Positions 16,280-25,870 of a stretch of 40,236 nt of DNA are shown in pieces (positions within the stretch are counted from its first letter, which is position 1; each line of letters starts with the position of its first letter). A program made the position numbers and the translations under genes. A model generated the notes under the pieces. The model was not told the DNA's origin. It worked only from the letters and a program-made list of their open reading frames with translations, and did no database searches. The stretch comes from Actinomycetota bacterium (GTDB lineage: Bacteria; Actinomycetota; Thermoleophilia; Solirubrobacterales; Solirubrobacteraceae), in NCBI GenBank assembly GCA_005798685.1, contig SYIT01000126.1:1-40236 (forward strand). Reading direction: 5' to 3'.

Positions 16280-17853
16280 GCGGGCAACTGAGAGCCGCGC
16301 TGCCAGCCGCAGCCTTGATGCTCGCCGGGATTGTCGTCTGCTCGCTGACCGCGCTGATTGGAATTCAGGTCAACGACGAGGGCTTGATGCTGCAAGCGGC
16401 GGCGCGGATCGCCGGCGGCGAGGTTCCTTACGCGGACTTCTGGTGGTACTACCCGCCGGGCCAGCCTTACCTGCTCGGCGCGCTTTGGAAGATCTTTGGC
16501 CCCTCACTAATTGAGTGGCGCGCGGTGCGCGTTCTCGCAGATGCCAGCGTCGCCGTGCTCGCCTGGCAGCTGGCGCGTCGCTACGCGAGCCCGAAACTTG
16601 CCCTGCTGGCCTGGGCGGTCGCGCTGCTGGCGATGGCCTACCCCAGCGGCCCGCACCCCTTTCCGATTGCGCTCGCTTTGGCTTTAGGAGCGCTGATCTG
16701 CTTCAACAATCGTCCAGTACTTGCCGGCGTGCTGGCCGGCCTCTGCGCGGCCTGGCGGCTTGAGTTCGCGGCCTATCTGGGACTAGGCATTTTGATTTCA
16801 TACGGCGCAGCGCCGACTCCCTTTCGCCGCGGCGGCGCGGCGGCGCGATTCTTGCTCGCCGCGGCGGCCACAGCCGCCGCGGCGTTCCTGCCCGTCGCAC
16901 TGGCAGCAGGAATTCGCACCAGCTGGGATCTGCTGATCGCCTACCCGCTGAACGACTTCAGCGCCTATCAAGGACTGCCACTCGAGCTGATTTACAGCGG
17001 CCCGCTCAACACCGCATCGCTGAGCGGTTTCTTCAGCGACAGTTTTGAGAACCTGCTGCTCTTCTACCTGCCCGTGGTGGTGCTGCTCGGATTCGCTGGC
17101 GGCGCGCTCGCCCTAGTGCTCACGTTCAGCCGCCGGCACGACTACGCACTATTGGCGCTGCTGACTTTTAGCCTTGGCATGGCGCACTATCTGATCGTCC
17201 GCCCCGACGTCTTTCACACCGCGCCGCTGGCGGTCTGCGTTGCAGTGATCGGCGTCATTGCGATTGCGCGCAGCGCAAAGCGCGCCGCCGAGCTCGCCCG
17301 CGGCAAGGCAATCTTGATTCGGGCCGGAGCGTTGATCGCGGCCGCTTCACTGGCGTACGCGCTGGTTGAGGGGCTTGACCGCCAGTTGCTGGTACTTCGC
17401 GAACCGACGATCGCACTGGCGGCGCCAACCGCAAACGGCGTCCGCGCCGCGCCGGCTGTCGCTATTCCGCTGGCAGCGGCTGTAGCCGATGTCCGAAGTA
17501 GAACTGCGCGGGAAGCGCCGATCTATGTGATCGGCCAGCGCGCCGACATCACGACCTCTGGCGCTCCACTCTTCTACACCCTCGCCGAACGGACGAACCC
17601 AACCCGTTACGACATTGCAGCGCCGGGTGTCGTGACCAGCGCACCCGTGCAGGCTGAAATTGTCGCCGACCTTGAGCGCGCAAAACCGAAGCTGATTGTC
17701 CGCTGGCTTTCACCGTTGACCGCCGCGCCGGAGCCAAACCTTGCGGGCCGCTCGTCCGGTGTGCGCCTGCTCGACCGTTACATCAACGCCAACTACGTCG
17801 AAAGCGGCCGCTACGGCGACTGGGTCGTGCTCGAGGCGCGGGCCGCAAACTGA
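16276..17853 (+). CDS. Multi-TM protein, putative GT-C/GT39-like glycosyltransferase
   Basis: NDEGLMLQAAARIAGGEVPYADFWWYYPPGQPYLLGALWKIFGPSLIEWR, typical GT-C first luminal loop; ATGA overlap with the preceding gene. Confidence 0.75.
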   Translation: MSGQLRAALPAAALMLAGIVVCSLTALIGIQVNDEGLMLQAAARIAGGEVPYADFWWYYPPGQPYLLGALWKIFGPSLIEWRAVRVLADASVAVLAWQLARRYASPKLALLAWAVALLAMAYPSGPHPFPIALALALGALICFNNRPVLAGVLAGLCAAWRLEFAAYLGLGILISYGAAPTPFRRGGAAARFLLAAAATAAAAFLPVALAAGIRTSWDLLIAYPLNDFSAYQGLPLELIYSGPLNTASLSGFFSDSFENLLLFYLPVVVLLGFAGGALALVLTFSRRHDYALLALLTFSLGMAHYLIVRPDVFHTAPLAVCVAVIGVIAIARSAKRAAELARGKAILIRAGALIAAASLAYALVEGLDRQLLVLREPTIALAAPTANGVRAAPAVAIPLAAAVADVRSRTAREAPIYVIGQRADITTSGAPLFYTLAERTNPTRYDIAAPGVVTSAPVQAEIVADLERAKPKLIVRWLSPLTAAPEPNLAGRSSGVRLLDRYINANYVESGRYGDWVVLEARAAN

Positions 17854-19343
17854 TCAGCGAACTCGCTGCGCCAGCGCTTGACCCCGGCCGGCGTTGGTCT
17901 GATTGAGAGCGAACAGGCCAGAAAGCCAGCCCAGGCAATCGCCGTGACGGCTAACACAACCGCAAGCGCCCAGCCGACGGGGATTGCACTGGCGGCGAGC
18001 GCCGCGAGCGCCCCACCGACGAGCGCGAATAGAACACCCCAGAGAGCCGCCCTTAAAAACGTGGCGGCGGAGCGCTCTTCAATCTCCGGCGCGTGGTCGC
18101 GGAACTTCCGCGTGAACCATGCAGCTCCAAGCAGGTAAGCGAGCAGCGTGCCGGCCACTACGCCGCCGGCACCGAAGATCAGCGCCAGCGGAACCGTGAA
18201 GGCAAGGTTGAGCGCGATCAAGAGAACTGCGAGCCGTGCTTCGAGCGAGCCACTGCCGCGTGCGCGCAGGTATGCGATCCGCACGCCAAAGAGCAGGTTC
18301 GAGCCGTAGGCAGCGATCAGCATTGCAGCAAAGCCACCCGCTAGGGCGAAGCCGCCGCCAAGCCAGCCCCGAATCACCGATGGGGCGATGGCGACGGCGA
18401 TCAGCGTCGCTCCAGTCGTCGCGGTAACCCAAAGCCGATCGACGCTTACAAACGTCCGCCCTAGCGCGACGTGATCAGCGGGTGATTGGAGAGAGGCAAA
18501 GCGATTGAAAATCGGAACCAGCGGCGCAGCGGCAACAAGCCTCCCCGACTCTGCGAGCTGTGAGGCGATGCCAACCTCAGCAACTACTGCCGGTCGCGCC
18601 ACCAGCGCCGTCACGACGCGGTCACTTTGACCGTTGATGATCAGCGAGGCAACTGAGAGTTGGAGCCTTGCCGAGAGGCCCGCGATCGCGATAGCGTCCT
18701 CGCCGCTGACGAACCCAGGCCGCACGCGCAGGCTGCCGGCCGCAAGGAGCGCGCGGCTAACGAGCAAGACGAGCTGCTGCGCTATCACCGTCCAGCCGAG
18801 CTGCGCGAGCGTGGCGCCGGCAGCGACGAGCCAGATCACGGCGGTCAGGTAGCCAATCGAGCCGAGCGCGGCCGTGACGGCAATCGAGGTGAAGCGGCCC
18901 TGGCCTTGGAGCAGGTTCGCGAGCGCCGCCATCGCCAGCCCGAGCGGTACTGCCAGCCCGACGATTCGAAGCAGCTCGGTCGCCTCCTTTTCAAGCCCGC
19001 CTGGGAAGTCAAAGAGGCCTGCGATCTGCGGCGCGAGCAGCTCAATGATCAGTGCCGCGACAATCCCGATGCTGAGGTAGAACGCGAGCGTAGACCAGAA
19101 CACGCGCGCCGCGCCGGCGTGGTCATCGGCTCCACGGGCAAGAGCGATGTAGCGCTGCACCGCGGGCGCCATCCCCGCCTCAATAATGCCGATGTAGATC
19201 ACGATCGCCATTGAGACTGTCCAGACGCCGTAAGCGGCTTTGCCGACGTGATCGATGATCAGCGGCGTCGCAATTAGGACCGCAACGATGCCGATCAGCG
19301 CAGTGATTACGCTGGCACTGATATTTCGTTGGGCGCCCCTCAC
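17811..19343 (-). CDS. Polysaccharide flippase (MATE/Wzx-like)
   Basis: GAQRNISASVITALIGIVAVLIATPLIIDHVGKAAYGVWTVSMAIVIYIGIIEAGMAPAVQRYIA. The ORF track extends to 19517, but GTG 19343 (VRGAQRN) sits 7 nt after TAGGCT and removes overlap with the divergent gene. Confidence 0.82.
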   Translation of the reverse strand: MRGAQRNISASVITALIGIVAVLIATPLIIDHVGKAAYGVWTVSMAIVIYIGIIEAGMAPAVQRYIALARGADDHAGAARVFWSTLAFYLSIGIVAALIIELLAPQIAGLFDFPGGLEKEATELLRIVGLAVPLGLAMAALANLLQGQGRFTSIAVTAALGSIGYLTAVIWLVAAGATLAQLGWTVIAQQLVLLVSRALLAAGSLRVRPGFVSGEDAIAIAGLSARLQLSVASLIINGQSDRVVTALVARPAVVAEVGIASQLAESGRLVAAAPLVPIFNRFASLQSPADHVALGRTFVSVDRLWVTATTGATLIAVAIAPSVIRGWLGGGFALAGGFAAMLIAAYGSNLLFGVRIAYLRARGSGSLEARLAVLLIALNLAFTVPLALIFGAGGVVAGTLLAYLLGAAWFTRKFRDHAPEIEERSAATFLRAALWGVLFALVGGALAALAASAIPVGWALAVVLAVTAIAWAGFLACSLSIRPTPAGVKRWRSEFADQFAARASSTTQSP

Positions 19344-19350
19344 CGCACCA

Positions 19351-19356
19351 AGCCTA
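19351..19356 (-). promoter_or_regulatory. Candidate -10 TAGGCT, 7 nt before GTG 19343
   Basis: Minus strand TAGGCT-TGGTGCG-GTG. Confidence 0.5.
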
Positions 19357-19379
19357 CGCGCGCTGGTAGAACGAACGCG

Positions 19380-20006
19380 ATGGGAGCCATTCGAAACCGC
19401 GCAGTCGCCCTGCTTCCGCTGCGCCTGCGATGGTGGCTTGGGCAGCGACGCGAGTACGAACTCGCGGCTCGCTACCTCGGCGGACTTAGCGGCGTCGAGA
19501 TTGGCGGCAGCGCCCACAACCGCTTTCCGGTCGACGCAATCAACATTGACCGCTACGCGCAGATGGACACGATTTACAAGGACGAGGAGCGGCGACTCGC
19601 GGGAACCGCACTTGCGGTTGATCTCGTTGCGCCCGGTGACGATCTGCCGCTAGAAGACAACTCGGTTGATTTCGTTCTCGCCTCACACGTGATTGAACAC
19701 TTCCCCGACCCGATCAAGGCACTGCTCGAATGGAAGCGCGTCGCGACCGACTACATCTTTCTCGTCGTCCCCCACCGCGACCGCACCTTTGATTCGGACC
19801 GCGAGCTAACGCCGGTAGACGAGCTGCTCCAACGCCACGCAAGCGGATTTGGATCTGACGAGGACCGGCACTGGTCGGTCTGGAGCTGCGAATCGTTCGT
19901 TGAGCTGTGCCAGCGGATTGGGCTCAACGTCGTTGAAACCGAGGACCCGGACAAGAAGGTCGGCAACGGCTTTGCGGTTGTGATCGCGGTCAGCGCTGAG
20001 CGCTAG
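19380..20006 (+). CDS. SAM-dependent methyltransferase (Methyltransf_11-like)
   Basis: LSGVEIGGSAHNRFPVDAINIDRY...LPLEDNSVDFVLASHVIEHFPDPIKALLEWKRV. Confidence 0.82.
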   Translation: MGAIRNRAVALLPLRLRWWLGQRREYELAARYLGGLSGVEIGGSAHNRFPVDAINIDRYAQMDTIYKDEERRLAGTALAVDLVAPGDDLPLEDNSVDFVLASHVIEHFPDPIKALLEWKRVATDYIFLVVPHRDRTFDSDRELTPVDELLQRHASGFGSDEDRHWSVWSCESFVELCQRIGLNVVETEDPDKKVGNGFAVVIAVSAER

Positions 20007-21432
20007 CCGCGTCAGAGATCTCTTCGTTGGCGGCGACGAGCGCTCCAGCAATCAGCAACCCGACAAGAGCGACCGCCGGCATCTCCCAGTCCCAGTCGAG
20101 CCCAGCGTGGACTGCGAGCGCAGCGAGTGCGGCCACCGCGCCGCTCGCCTCAGCGCGGCGGACGTAGACGACGCTGCTGGCGCTCCAGGCAACGCCGCCG
20201 ATGAAGAGAGCAAGTGCCAGCAGCCCGAGCAACCCCAATTCGGCCGCCGTTTCGATGTAAAGCGAGTGGGCGTCGAGCGCGGGGTCAAGGATCGTCCGCT
20301 CGCGCCGCCAAACCACGCGGAACGCTCCGGCGCCATCGCCAAGTACCGGAGCGGCGACGAACATTCCGCCAGCGACCTTCCAATATGAATAGCGATTGCT
20401 TTCGAACGAAGCGAGGCGCCGACTGTCGGCGCCAAGCCGCGGCTGGCCGGCGCTACTACCGTTGCCGGCCGCTGCGGCGACGAAGCCCAGCACGATCACG
20501 GCCAGAACGCTTGCCACAAGCACGCGCGAGGAGGAGAGCGGCCGCTCGCTTGCACTGCCGGCCCAGCGCCGGCCAACGAAGAGAACCGCGGCGATCACGA
20601 TCGCGATTCCCGCCAGCAGAACCAGCCCCTCACGCTCGCGCGTGGCGAGCGAACCTTGCAGCGTGCGCGCGGCCGGCAGCAGCGCGGCCAAGATCGATGC
20701 GGCGACCGCGCCGCCGATTCCAACAGTGATCACCCTCATCTGACGGCGCTCGCGGGAAAAGACACTCAGCAAGAGTGCGCCGACCGCAACGGCGACGAGG
20801 GCCCCGCGCGAGAAGGTCAGGTAAACGCCAACGCCGAGTGGTACAGCGGCGCCGAGCGCAAAGTCGCGTAGCCTGCCCGCGCGGCTCGGATCGGCCGCCA
20901 CGCGCAGCATCAGGATTAAACCAACGGCGGCCACTATTCCGCTCGCGTTCCAATAGGTGAGCGGCTGTTCAAGCCGTCCGGCTGCCGATTGGGTCGCCGC
21001 TTCGTTGACGACACCAGGCAGAACGCGCGCCGCGAGCGCGTAAAGCGTTACCAGCAGCGCTCCCGCTCCAAGCGCCGGTTCGACGATCGTCAGGCCCGCG
21101 CGGCCACGCAGCAAGGCAACGGCAACGAGGAACGCACCGAGATAGAGAAGCAGCCGCTGAAGATCAGCTTGGGCAACGCTGCGAAGCGGCGCCCAGAGGA
21201 TTGACAGCCCGACCAGCAGCGTCAGCATAAGCAGGCCAATCAGCGCCCACTGCCCTGGTCGCTGCCGTAGCCAGGGTTGCGGCACGAGCCACGCAGCCGC
21301 GATCATTAAGGCCCAGATGAGCGCCCCGGCGACCAGCCGCGGCCCCGCGAAGTAGCCGCCCGAGAAGAAGGCCAGCACGGTCGGGGCGGCCAGCAGCAGG
21401 GCGCCAGCGGATAAGCGGAGTGCTCCAGCCAT
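19990..21432 (-). CDS. O-antigen ligase/polymerase-like (WaaL domain) membrane protein
   Basis: YWNASGIVAAVGLILMLRVA, VYLTFSRGALVAVAVGALLL, LGDGAGAFRVVWRRERTILDPALDAHSLYIETAAELGLLGLLALALF. Confidence 0.87.
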   Translation of the reverse strand: MAGALRLSAGALLLAAPTVLAFFSGGYFAGPRLVAGALIWALMIAAAWLVPQPWLRQRPGQWALIGLLMLTLLVGLSILWAPLRSVAQADLQRLLLYLGAFLVAVALLRGRAGLTIVEPALGAGALLVTLYALAARVLPGVVNEAATQSAAGRLEQPLTYWNASGIVAAVGLILMLRVAADPSRAGRLRDFALGAAVPLGVGVYLTFSRGALVAVAVGALLLSVFSRERRQMRVITVGIGGAVAASILAALLPAARTLQGSLATREREGLVLLAGIAIVIAAVLFVGRRWAGSASERPLSSSRVLVASVLAVIVLGFVAAAAGNGSSAGQPRLGADSRRLASFESNRYSYWKVAGGMFVAAPVLGDGAGAFRVVWRRERTILDPALDAHSLYIETAAELGLLGLLALALFIGGVAWSASSVVYVRRAEASGAVAALAALAVHAGLDWDWEMPAVALVGLLIAGALVAANEEISDAASAQR

Positions 21433-21440
21433 CGGCCGCG

Positions 21441-21446
21441 AGCGTA
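21441..21446 (-). promoter_or_regulatory. Candidate -10 TACGCT, 8 nt before the O-antigen-ligase-like ATG
   Basis: Minus strand TACGCT-CGCGGCCG-ATG. Confidence 0.4.
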
Positions 21447-21478
21447 GTGAAAGCTGCGGCTCCCGTGCGGTAATCGCC

Positions 21479-21484
21479 TACCAT
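21479..21484 (+). promoter_or_regulatory. Candidate -10 TACCAT, 6 nt before GTG 21491
   Basis: TACCAT-CGCGCC-GTG. Confidence 0.4.
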
Positions 21485-21490
21485 CGCGCC

Positions 21491-21910
21491 GTGGCGATCA
21501 ATTCAACACCGGCGGCGCGCAGCGCAAGGATCTTGCTCTCATTGCTGGCGGCCGCAATCATCGCTTGGCTTGTCATCAGTTGGAACGATGACCGTCTCCA
21601 AACTCAGGGAATTGTGCTGCTAGAGCGCCAGCCGCCGCAGACGGCTGAGGCTCTGGAACGCTTCCGTTCAGCGAAACTCCTAAACGCGAGCCTGCAGCCG
21701 GGCGCGTTCGAGGCTTCCGTGCTGCTGCTAACCGGTGAGCGCGCGCGCGCGATCGCTCAGCTCGAAGAGCTTTTGCGCAGCGAGCCGGAGAACCGCACAG
21801 GCTGGCTGCTGCTTGGGAATTGGCTCAGCAGCGAGGATCCTGCCGGAGCTGCGCGCGCCTTCGAGCGCGCGGCTGCGCTCGACGGCGTCAAGCAGCCCGC
21901 GAAGCCCTAG
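21491..21910 (+). CDS. Small membrane-anchored TPR-like protein
   Basis: N-terminal TM LLSLLAAAIIAWLVISW, then helical repeats ending LEELLRSEPENRTGWLLLGNWLSSEDPAGAARAFERAAAL. Confidence 0.7.
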   Translation: MAINSTPAARSARILLSLLAAAIIAWLVISWNDDRLQTQGIVLLERQPPQTAEALERFRSAKLLNASLQPGAFEASVLLLTGERARAIAQLEELLRSEPENRTGWLLLGNWLSSEDPAGAARAFERAAALDGVKQPAKP

Positions 21911-21912
21911 CG

Positions 21913-23109
21913 CTAGGAGCGCAGGCGGCTTTGGCGAGCCAAGCCACGGCCGCGCACGCGCCTCGCAGGCGCGGAACGAGGTGAGACGGCCGGGCGTGTC
22001 GGCCCGTCACTGAGCGTCCTCTCGACCACGGCCGAAAACTCTTGGCTGAACCGTTCAGGGCTGAAACGCTGCGCCTGGGCGACGCAGTCCCCGGTTGCGA
22101 AATCGGCGGCGTCGAACTGCTCGAGCACGGCGCAGAGCGCGGCCGGATCAGGCCGCTCAAAGAAAAGGCCGGTCTTCCCTTCAGCAACGGTTTCAACGAG
22201 CCCACCGGCGCGCAATGCGATCACCGGCCGCCCGGAGGCTTGAGCTTCCACTGCAGCGATCCCGAACTCTTCCGTCGCGGCAACGACCATCGACTGCGCA
22301 CCGCGGAGCAAGCGCTCTGCTTGATAGTCGCTAACGCGGCCCGCGAAGCTAATTGAGGGCCCGGCGAGGCGCTGGAGCCGTCGCGCGTCGGGGCCATCAC
22401 CGGCCACAACCAGAGGAAGCCCAAGGCGACTGAAGGCGCGCACAACAACCTCGATCCGCTTGTGAGCAATCAGCTCCGACAACACGAGGTGGTAATCCTC
22501 GACCGGCCCCGGCGAAAAGCGCTCAATCTCGACCGGTGGGTAGATCACTGTCGAGTTACGCGAGAAATAGCGTTCGATCCGCTGCTGCGTCGTCTTTGAA
22601 TTGGCAACATAGGCGTCGACTCGCTGGGCGGCAATGAAATCCCACTGGCGCCAGCGGTGCATCACTTGAGCCAAAGCTGGCCGCACCAACACGTTGCGCG
22701 CGCTGAGCGTTGCCTCGCGCTCCGTCCACGCGTAGCGGAATGGGTTGTGGCAGTAGCTGACGTGCACCGCATTCTCATCGGGAATCACGCCGTGCGCCCA
22801 GGCCGATGAGCTGGAGACGACGAGGTCGTAGCCACTGAGATCGAGCGATTCGATCGCGGCCGGATAGAACGGCAGCAGCGGGCGGAAGTTGCGCGCCGTT
22901 GGCCGCAGCTTCTGCAGCCCGGAAGTGATCACGTTGCGATCCTCGAAGCGGCCCTGCGTACCTACCGGGTCGTAGACGGCAGTGAAGATGTCGGCCCCGG
23001 GAAACATGCCGCAGAGCTGCAGAAAGACGCGCTCGGCGCCGCGCAGGTCAAGCAGGAAGTCGTGAACCAGCGCCACGCGGGGGTTCTCTGTTGCGGGAGT
23101 TACATACAT
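21913..23109 (-). CDS. Glycosyltransferase family 4
   Basis: VALVHDFLLDLRGAERVFLQLCGMFPGADIFT, SYCHNPFRYAWTERE, EEFGIAAVEAQASGRPVIALRAGGLVETV. Confidence 0.92.
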   Translation of the reverse strand: MYVTPATENPRVALVHDFLLDLRGAERVFLQLCGMFPGADIFTAVYDPVGTQGRFEDRNVITSGLQKLRPTARNFRPLLPFYPAAIESLDLSGYDLVVSSSSAWAHGVIPDENAVHVSYCHNPFRYAWTEREATLSARNVLVRPALAQVMHRWRQWDFIAAQRVDAYVANSKTTQQRIERYFSRNSTVIYPPVEIERFSPGPVEDYHLVLSELIAHKRIEVVVRAFSRLGLPLVVAGDGPDARRLQRLAGPSISFAGRVSDYQAERLLRGAQSMVVAATEEFGIAAVEAQASGRPVIALRAGGLVETVAEGKTGLFFERPDPAALCAVLEQFDAADFATGDCVAQAQRFSPERFSQEFSAVVERTLSDGPTRPAVSPRSAPARRVRGRGLARQSRLRS

Positions 23110-23190
23110 CGCTTCTGTTCACACTACATTGCCCCGCCGCTCAAGGTGGAATGCGGCCGCCCGCATCAGATCATCTAACTTGCTCTCTTG

Positions 23191-24270
23191 ATGCGAGTGG
23201 CTATTGACGCGCGACACCTCGGCCAAGGTCGCGGAATTGCGCGATACCTAGAAGAGATGCTCGCCGCGCTGGCGGTCGGCTTCCCTGACGATCAGTGGGT
23301 CGCAGTCGTACCCGGCGACCGCCAGATTGCGCCACCTAGCGGCGTCGAGCTGCGTCGCGCCCGCATAGCCTCAAAACCGCTCTTCGCGGCCGCAGCGCTG
23401 GCTGGCAGGCCGCGGCTTGAGAAGCTCGCCGGTGGTGCCGACGTCAGTTGGCTCCCCGCCCCAGCCCCGGTCGCCTGCGGGCGGCGAACGCCGTACGTGC
23501 TGACGATCCACGACCTCTCTTTCGAACTGCGCCGCGACGACTTCACCGCCTATGAGCAGTGCTGGTTGAAGGCAGCCCGCCCGCGCCGACTGGCCCAGCG
23601 TGCAGCTCGGATCGTCGTCGACAGCGAAGCAACGGCGGGCGATCTAATCGAAGCTGGGTGGGTGGCCGACGCCGCGAAGCTAACCGTCGTCCGGCCCGCG
23701 CCGTCAGCGTCGCTGCTCAGAGCCACCGACCAAAGTGCTGAAAGCGCCCGCGGCTACCTGCTCTACGTTGGCGCGCTTGAGCCGCGCAAAGGCCTCGACA
23801 CTCTGGCTCAGGCGGTTGGGATTGCACGGCGGTCGGGACTAACCGCACCGCTGCTGATCGTCGGCGAAGGCCGGCTAGCGAGCGAACTGGAAACGGCGCC
23901 CGGGATCCGCCTGCTTGGCCGTCAGAGCGACGAGCAGCTAGCGCGGCTTTACGCTGGCGCGCTGGCTCTCGTCATGCCTTCGCGCCTTGAAGGGTTTGGC
24001 TTCCCACCGGTCGAGGCCGCTGCGCACGGCGTACCGAGCGTAATAAGTGATCTGCCGGTCTTTCGCGAAACGCTCGGCGACGCCGCATTGACCTTTCCCG
24101 TTGGCGATGCTGAAGCGCTGGCAAAGGCGCTTGTGCTGGTCGGCGGCGATTCGGCGCTGCGCGCCCGTGTAGGCGAAGAGGCACAACTTGCTGTCGCCAG
24201 CCTGAGCTGGGCGAGCGCGGCGGCATCGCTTCGCGCCGTTCTCTCCGAGGCTTCCGGGGAAGCGCAATGA
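23191..24270 (+). CDS. Glycosyltransferase family 4
   Basis: MRVAIDARHLGQGRGIARYLEEML, LYVGALEPRKGLDTL, ALVMPSRLEGFGFPPVEAAAHGVPSVISDLPVFRE. Confidence 0.92.
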   Translation: MRVAIDARHLGQGRGIARYLEEMLAALAVGFPDDQWVAVVPGDRQIAPPSGVELRRARIASKPLFAAAALAGRPRLEKLAGGADVSWLPAPAPVACGRRTPYVLTIHDLSFELRRDDFTAYEQCWLKAARPRRLAQRAARIVVDSEATAGDLIEAGWVADAAKLTVVRPAPSASLLRATDQSAESARGYLLYVGALEPRKGLDTLAQAVGIARRSGLTAPLLIVGEGRLASELETAPGIRLLGRQSDEQLARLYAGALALVMPSRLEGFGFPPVEAAAHGVPSVISDLPVFRETLGDAALTFPVGDAEALAKALVLVGGDSALRARVGEEAQLAVASLSWASAAASLRAVLSEASGEAQ

Positions 24271-25142
24271 GCTTCGCCGCAGCGATTGTGCTCCACAACT
24301 CGGCGCGCGAACTGACGGCGCTTCTGGAGTCGATTGACGCTCATTTAGCGGCACGCCCGCAGGTGATATGTGCCGACAGCGGATCAAGCGACGACGGCGC
24401 GGCTGTGGCGCGCAAATGGGGCGCCGAAGTCCTCGTAATGGACGGAAACCTTGGCTACGGCGCAGCCAACAACGCTGCACTTGAGCGGGTGCGCGAAGAA
24501 GTGACGGTGCTCCTCAACCCCGATTCGCTCTTGATCGATGGCGGCATCGTCCGCCTGGTCGAAACTGCCCGTGCAAGCAGGGCGCTAGTCGCACCAAGGT
24601 TGCTCAACGATGACCGCAACGTCCAAGACAGCGCCCATCCGCTTCCGGGCGGCCGGGACGGCTATCTCGCCGCGCTAACCGTTCCTCGCCTGCTCCCGAC
24701 GAAGTTACGCAATCGCCTGCAACCGTTTCGCTCGACGACGCGGACCGAGGTCGGTTGGGCTATCGGCGCCTGCTTGGCTGCGAAGACAGAGCTGCTGCGT
24801 CAGCTAGGGCCGTTCGATCCCGCCGACTTCCTGTTCGCCGAGGATCTTGATCTCTGCCTTCGAGCACGTGCCCTCGGCATCCCGACGATCTTCGACCCGG
24901 CGGTCTCTTTGGTTCACAGCGGCGCGCACACCAGCCGAGGGGAACTGAAGCAGGAACGCTTCGACCTTCAGGCGCGCCGCCGCCGCGATGTGATTCTTCA
25001 GCAGCTCGGAGAGGGCGCGCTGCGCCGCGATGATCGCACACAGGCCCTTACCTTCAAAGCCAGAGCAGCGCTCGGGCGCGACCAGTCCCGCAACAAGATG
25101 TTGCTCGCGGCGCTGCGCAGCGCTCAGAACAGATCTAGCTGA
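24267..25142 (+). CDS. Family 2 glycosyltransferase (rhamnosyltransferase-like)
   Basis: AAIVLHNSARELTALLESIDAHL...VICADSGSSDDG...NLGYGAANNAAL...LNPDSLLIDG. Confidence 0.9.
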   Translation: MSFAAAIVLHNSARELTALLESIDAHLAARPQVICADSGSSDDGAAVARKWGAEVLVMDGNLGYGAANNAALERVREEVTVLLNPDSLLIDGGIVRLVETARASRALVAPRLLNDDRNVQDSAHPLPGGRDGYLAALTVPRLLPTKLRNRLQPFRSTTRTEVGWAIGACLAAKTELLRQLGPFDPADFLFAEDLDLCLRARALGIPTIFDPAVSLVHSGAHTSRGELKQERFDLQARRRRDVILQQLGEGALRRDDRTQALTFKARAALGRDQSRNKMLLAALRSAQNRSS

Positions 25143-25870
25143 GGCCGCGCGTCTGGCTTTGGCCCCGGCGGCTTGGCGGCGCCGCGGCCTTCGGTTTGCT
25201 CGGCAACGTTGCGGGCTGGCACCGCTTCAGCTTCGCGCTGCGATTCGACCGCAGCCTGATCGGGTGAACCGTCGGCGAGCATCTGCGGCAGTCGTGAGAA
25301 GTCTTCGCGCAGCAGCTCCAAGTTCGGCCTGCGGTAAAGCGCGGCGGCCGGGTGAAAGACGGGATAGAGCCTGACGGTCCTTCCACCAAGTGAGCGTAGC
25401 TCTGCTTGGCCATGGATCACTGTAATTCCCGCATCATCCTGGCGCAGCAACTTGGTCGCGAAGTTACCGAGCGTGACTACAACGATCGGCTCAACCAATC
25501 TGATCTGCCCGATCAGAAACGGTGAGCAGTTCGCAATCTCATCGCTGCGGGGGTCGCGGTTCTCCGGCGGCCTGCACTTAAGAACGTTGGCTATGTACAC
25601 ATCGTCGCGGGTCATCCCGATTCCTGCCAGCAGTTCGCCAAGTAGCTTGCCCGACGCGCCAACGAACGGAACGCCCTCGCGATCCTCACCCGCGCCGGGC
25701 GCCTCACCAACAAACATCAGATCCGCATCGCCGTCCCCAGCCCCAAACACGACCTGGCTACGACTGGCAACAAGCTGAGGGCACTTCTCGCAAGCCTCAG
25801 CCGACGCCCGCAGCTCACGTTCAGCCGAGCGCCCGTCAGCCGCCATCCGCGCTCCTGCGGCGGCGCGCAA
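25124..25870 (-). CDS. Uracil-DNA glycosylase, family 4 (Fe-S UDG), with C-terminal QLDLF motif
   Basis: DADLMFVGEAPGAGEDREGVPFVGASGKLLGELLAGIGMTRDDVYIANVLKCRPPENRDP. Four cysteines placed for an Fe-S cluster (ACEKC, LKC, ANC). C-terminus RPQLDLF. Confidence 0.94.
   Translation of the reverse strand: MRAAAGARMAADGRSAERELRASAEACEKCPQLVASRSQVVFGAGDGDADLMFVGEAPGAGEDREGVPFVGASGKLLGELLAGIGMTRDDVYIANVLKCRPPENRDPRSDEIANCSPFLIGQIRLVEPIVVVTLGNFATKLLRQDDAGITVIHGQAELRSLGGRTVRLYPVFHPAAALYRRPNLELLREDFSRLPQMLADGSPDQAAVESQREAEAVPARNVAEQTEGRGAAKPPGPKPDARPQLDLF

Noticed and set aside
19344-19517. Extended N-terminus of the flippase in the ORF track
   Set aside because: It overlaps the divergent methyltransferase; its sequence is not membrane-protein-like and GTG 19343 has a matched -10 element.
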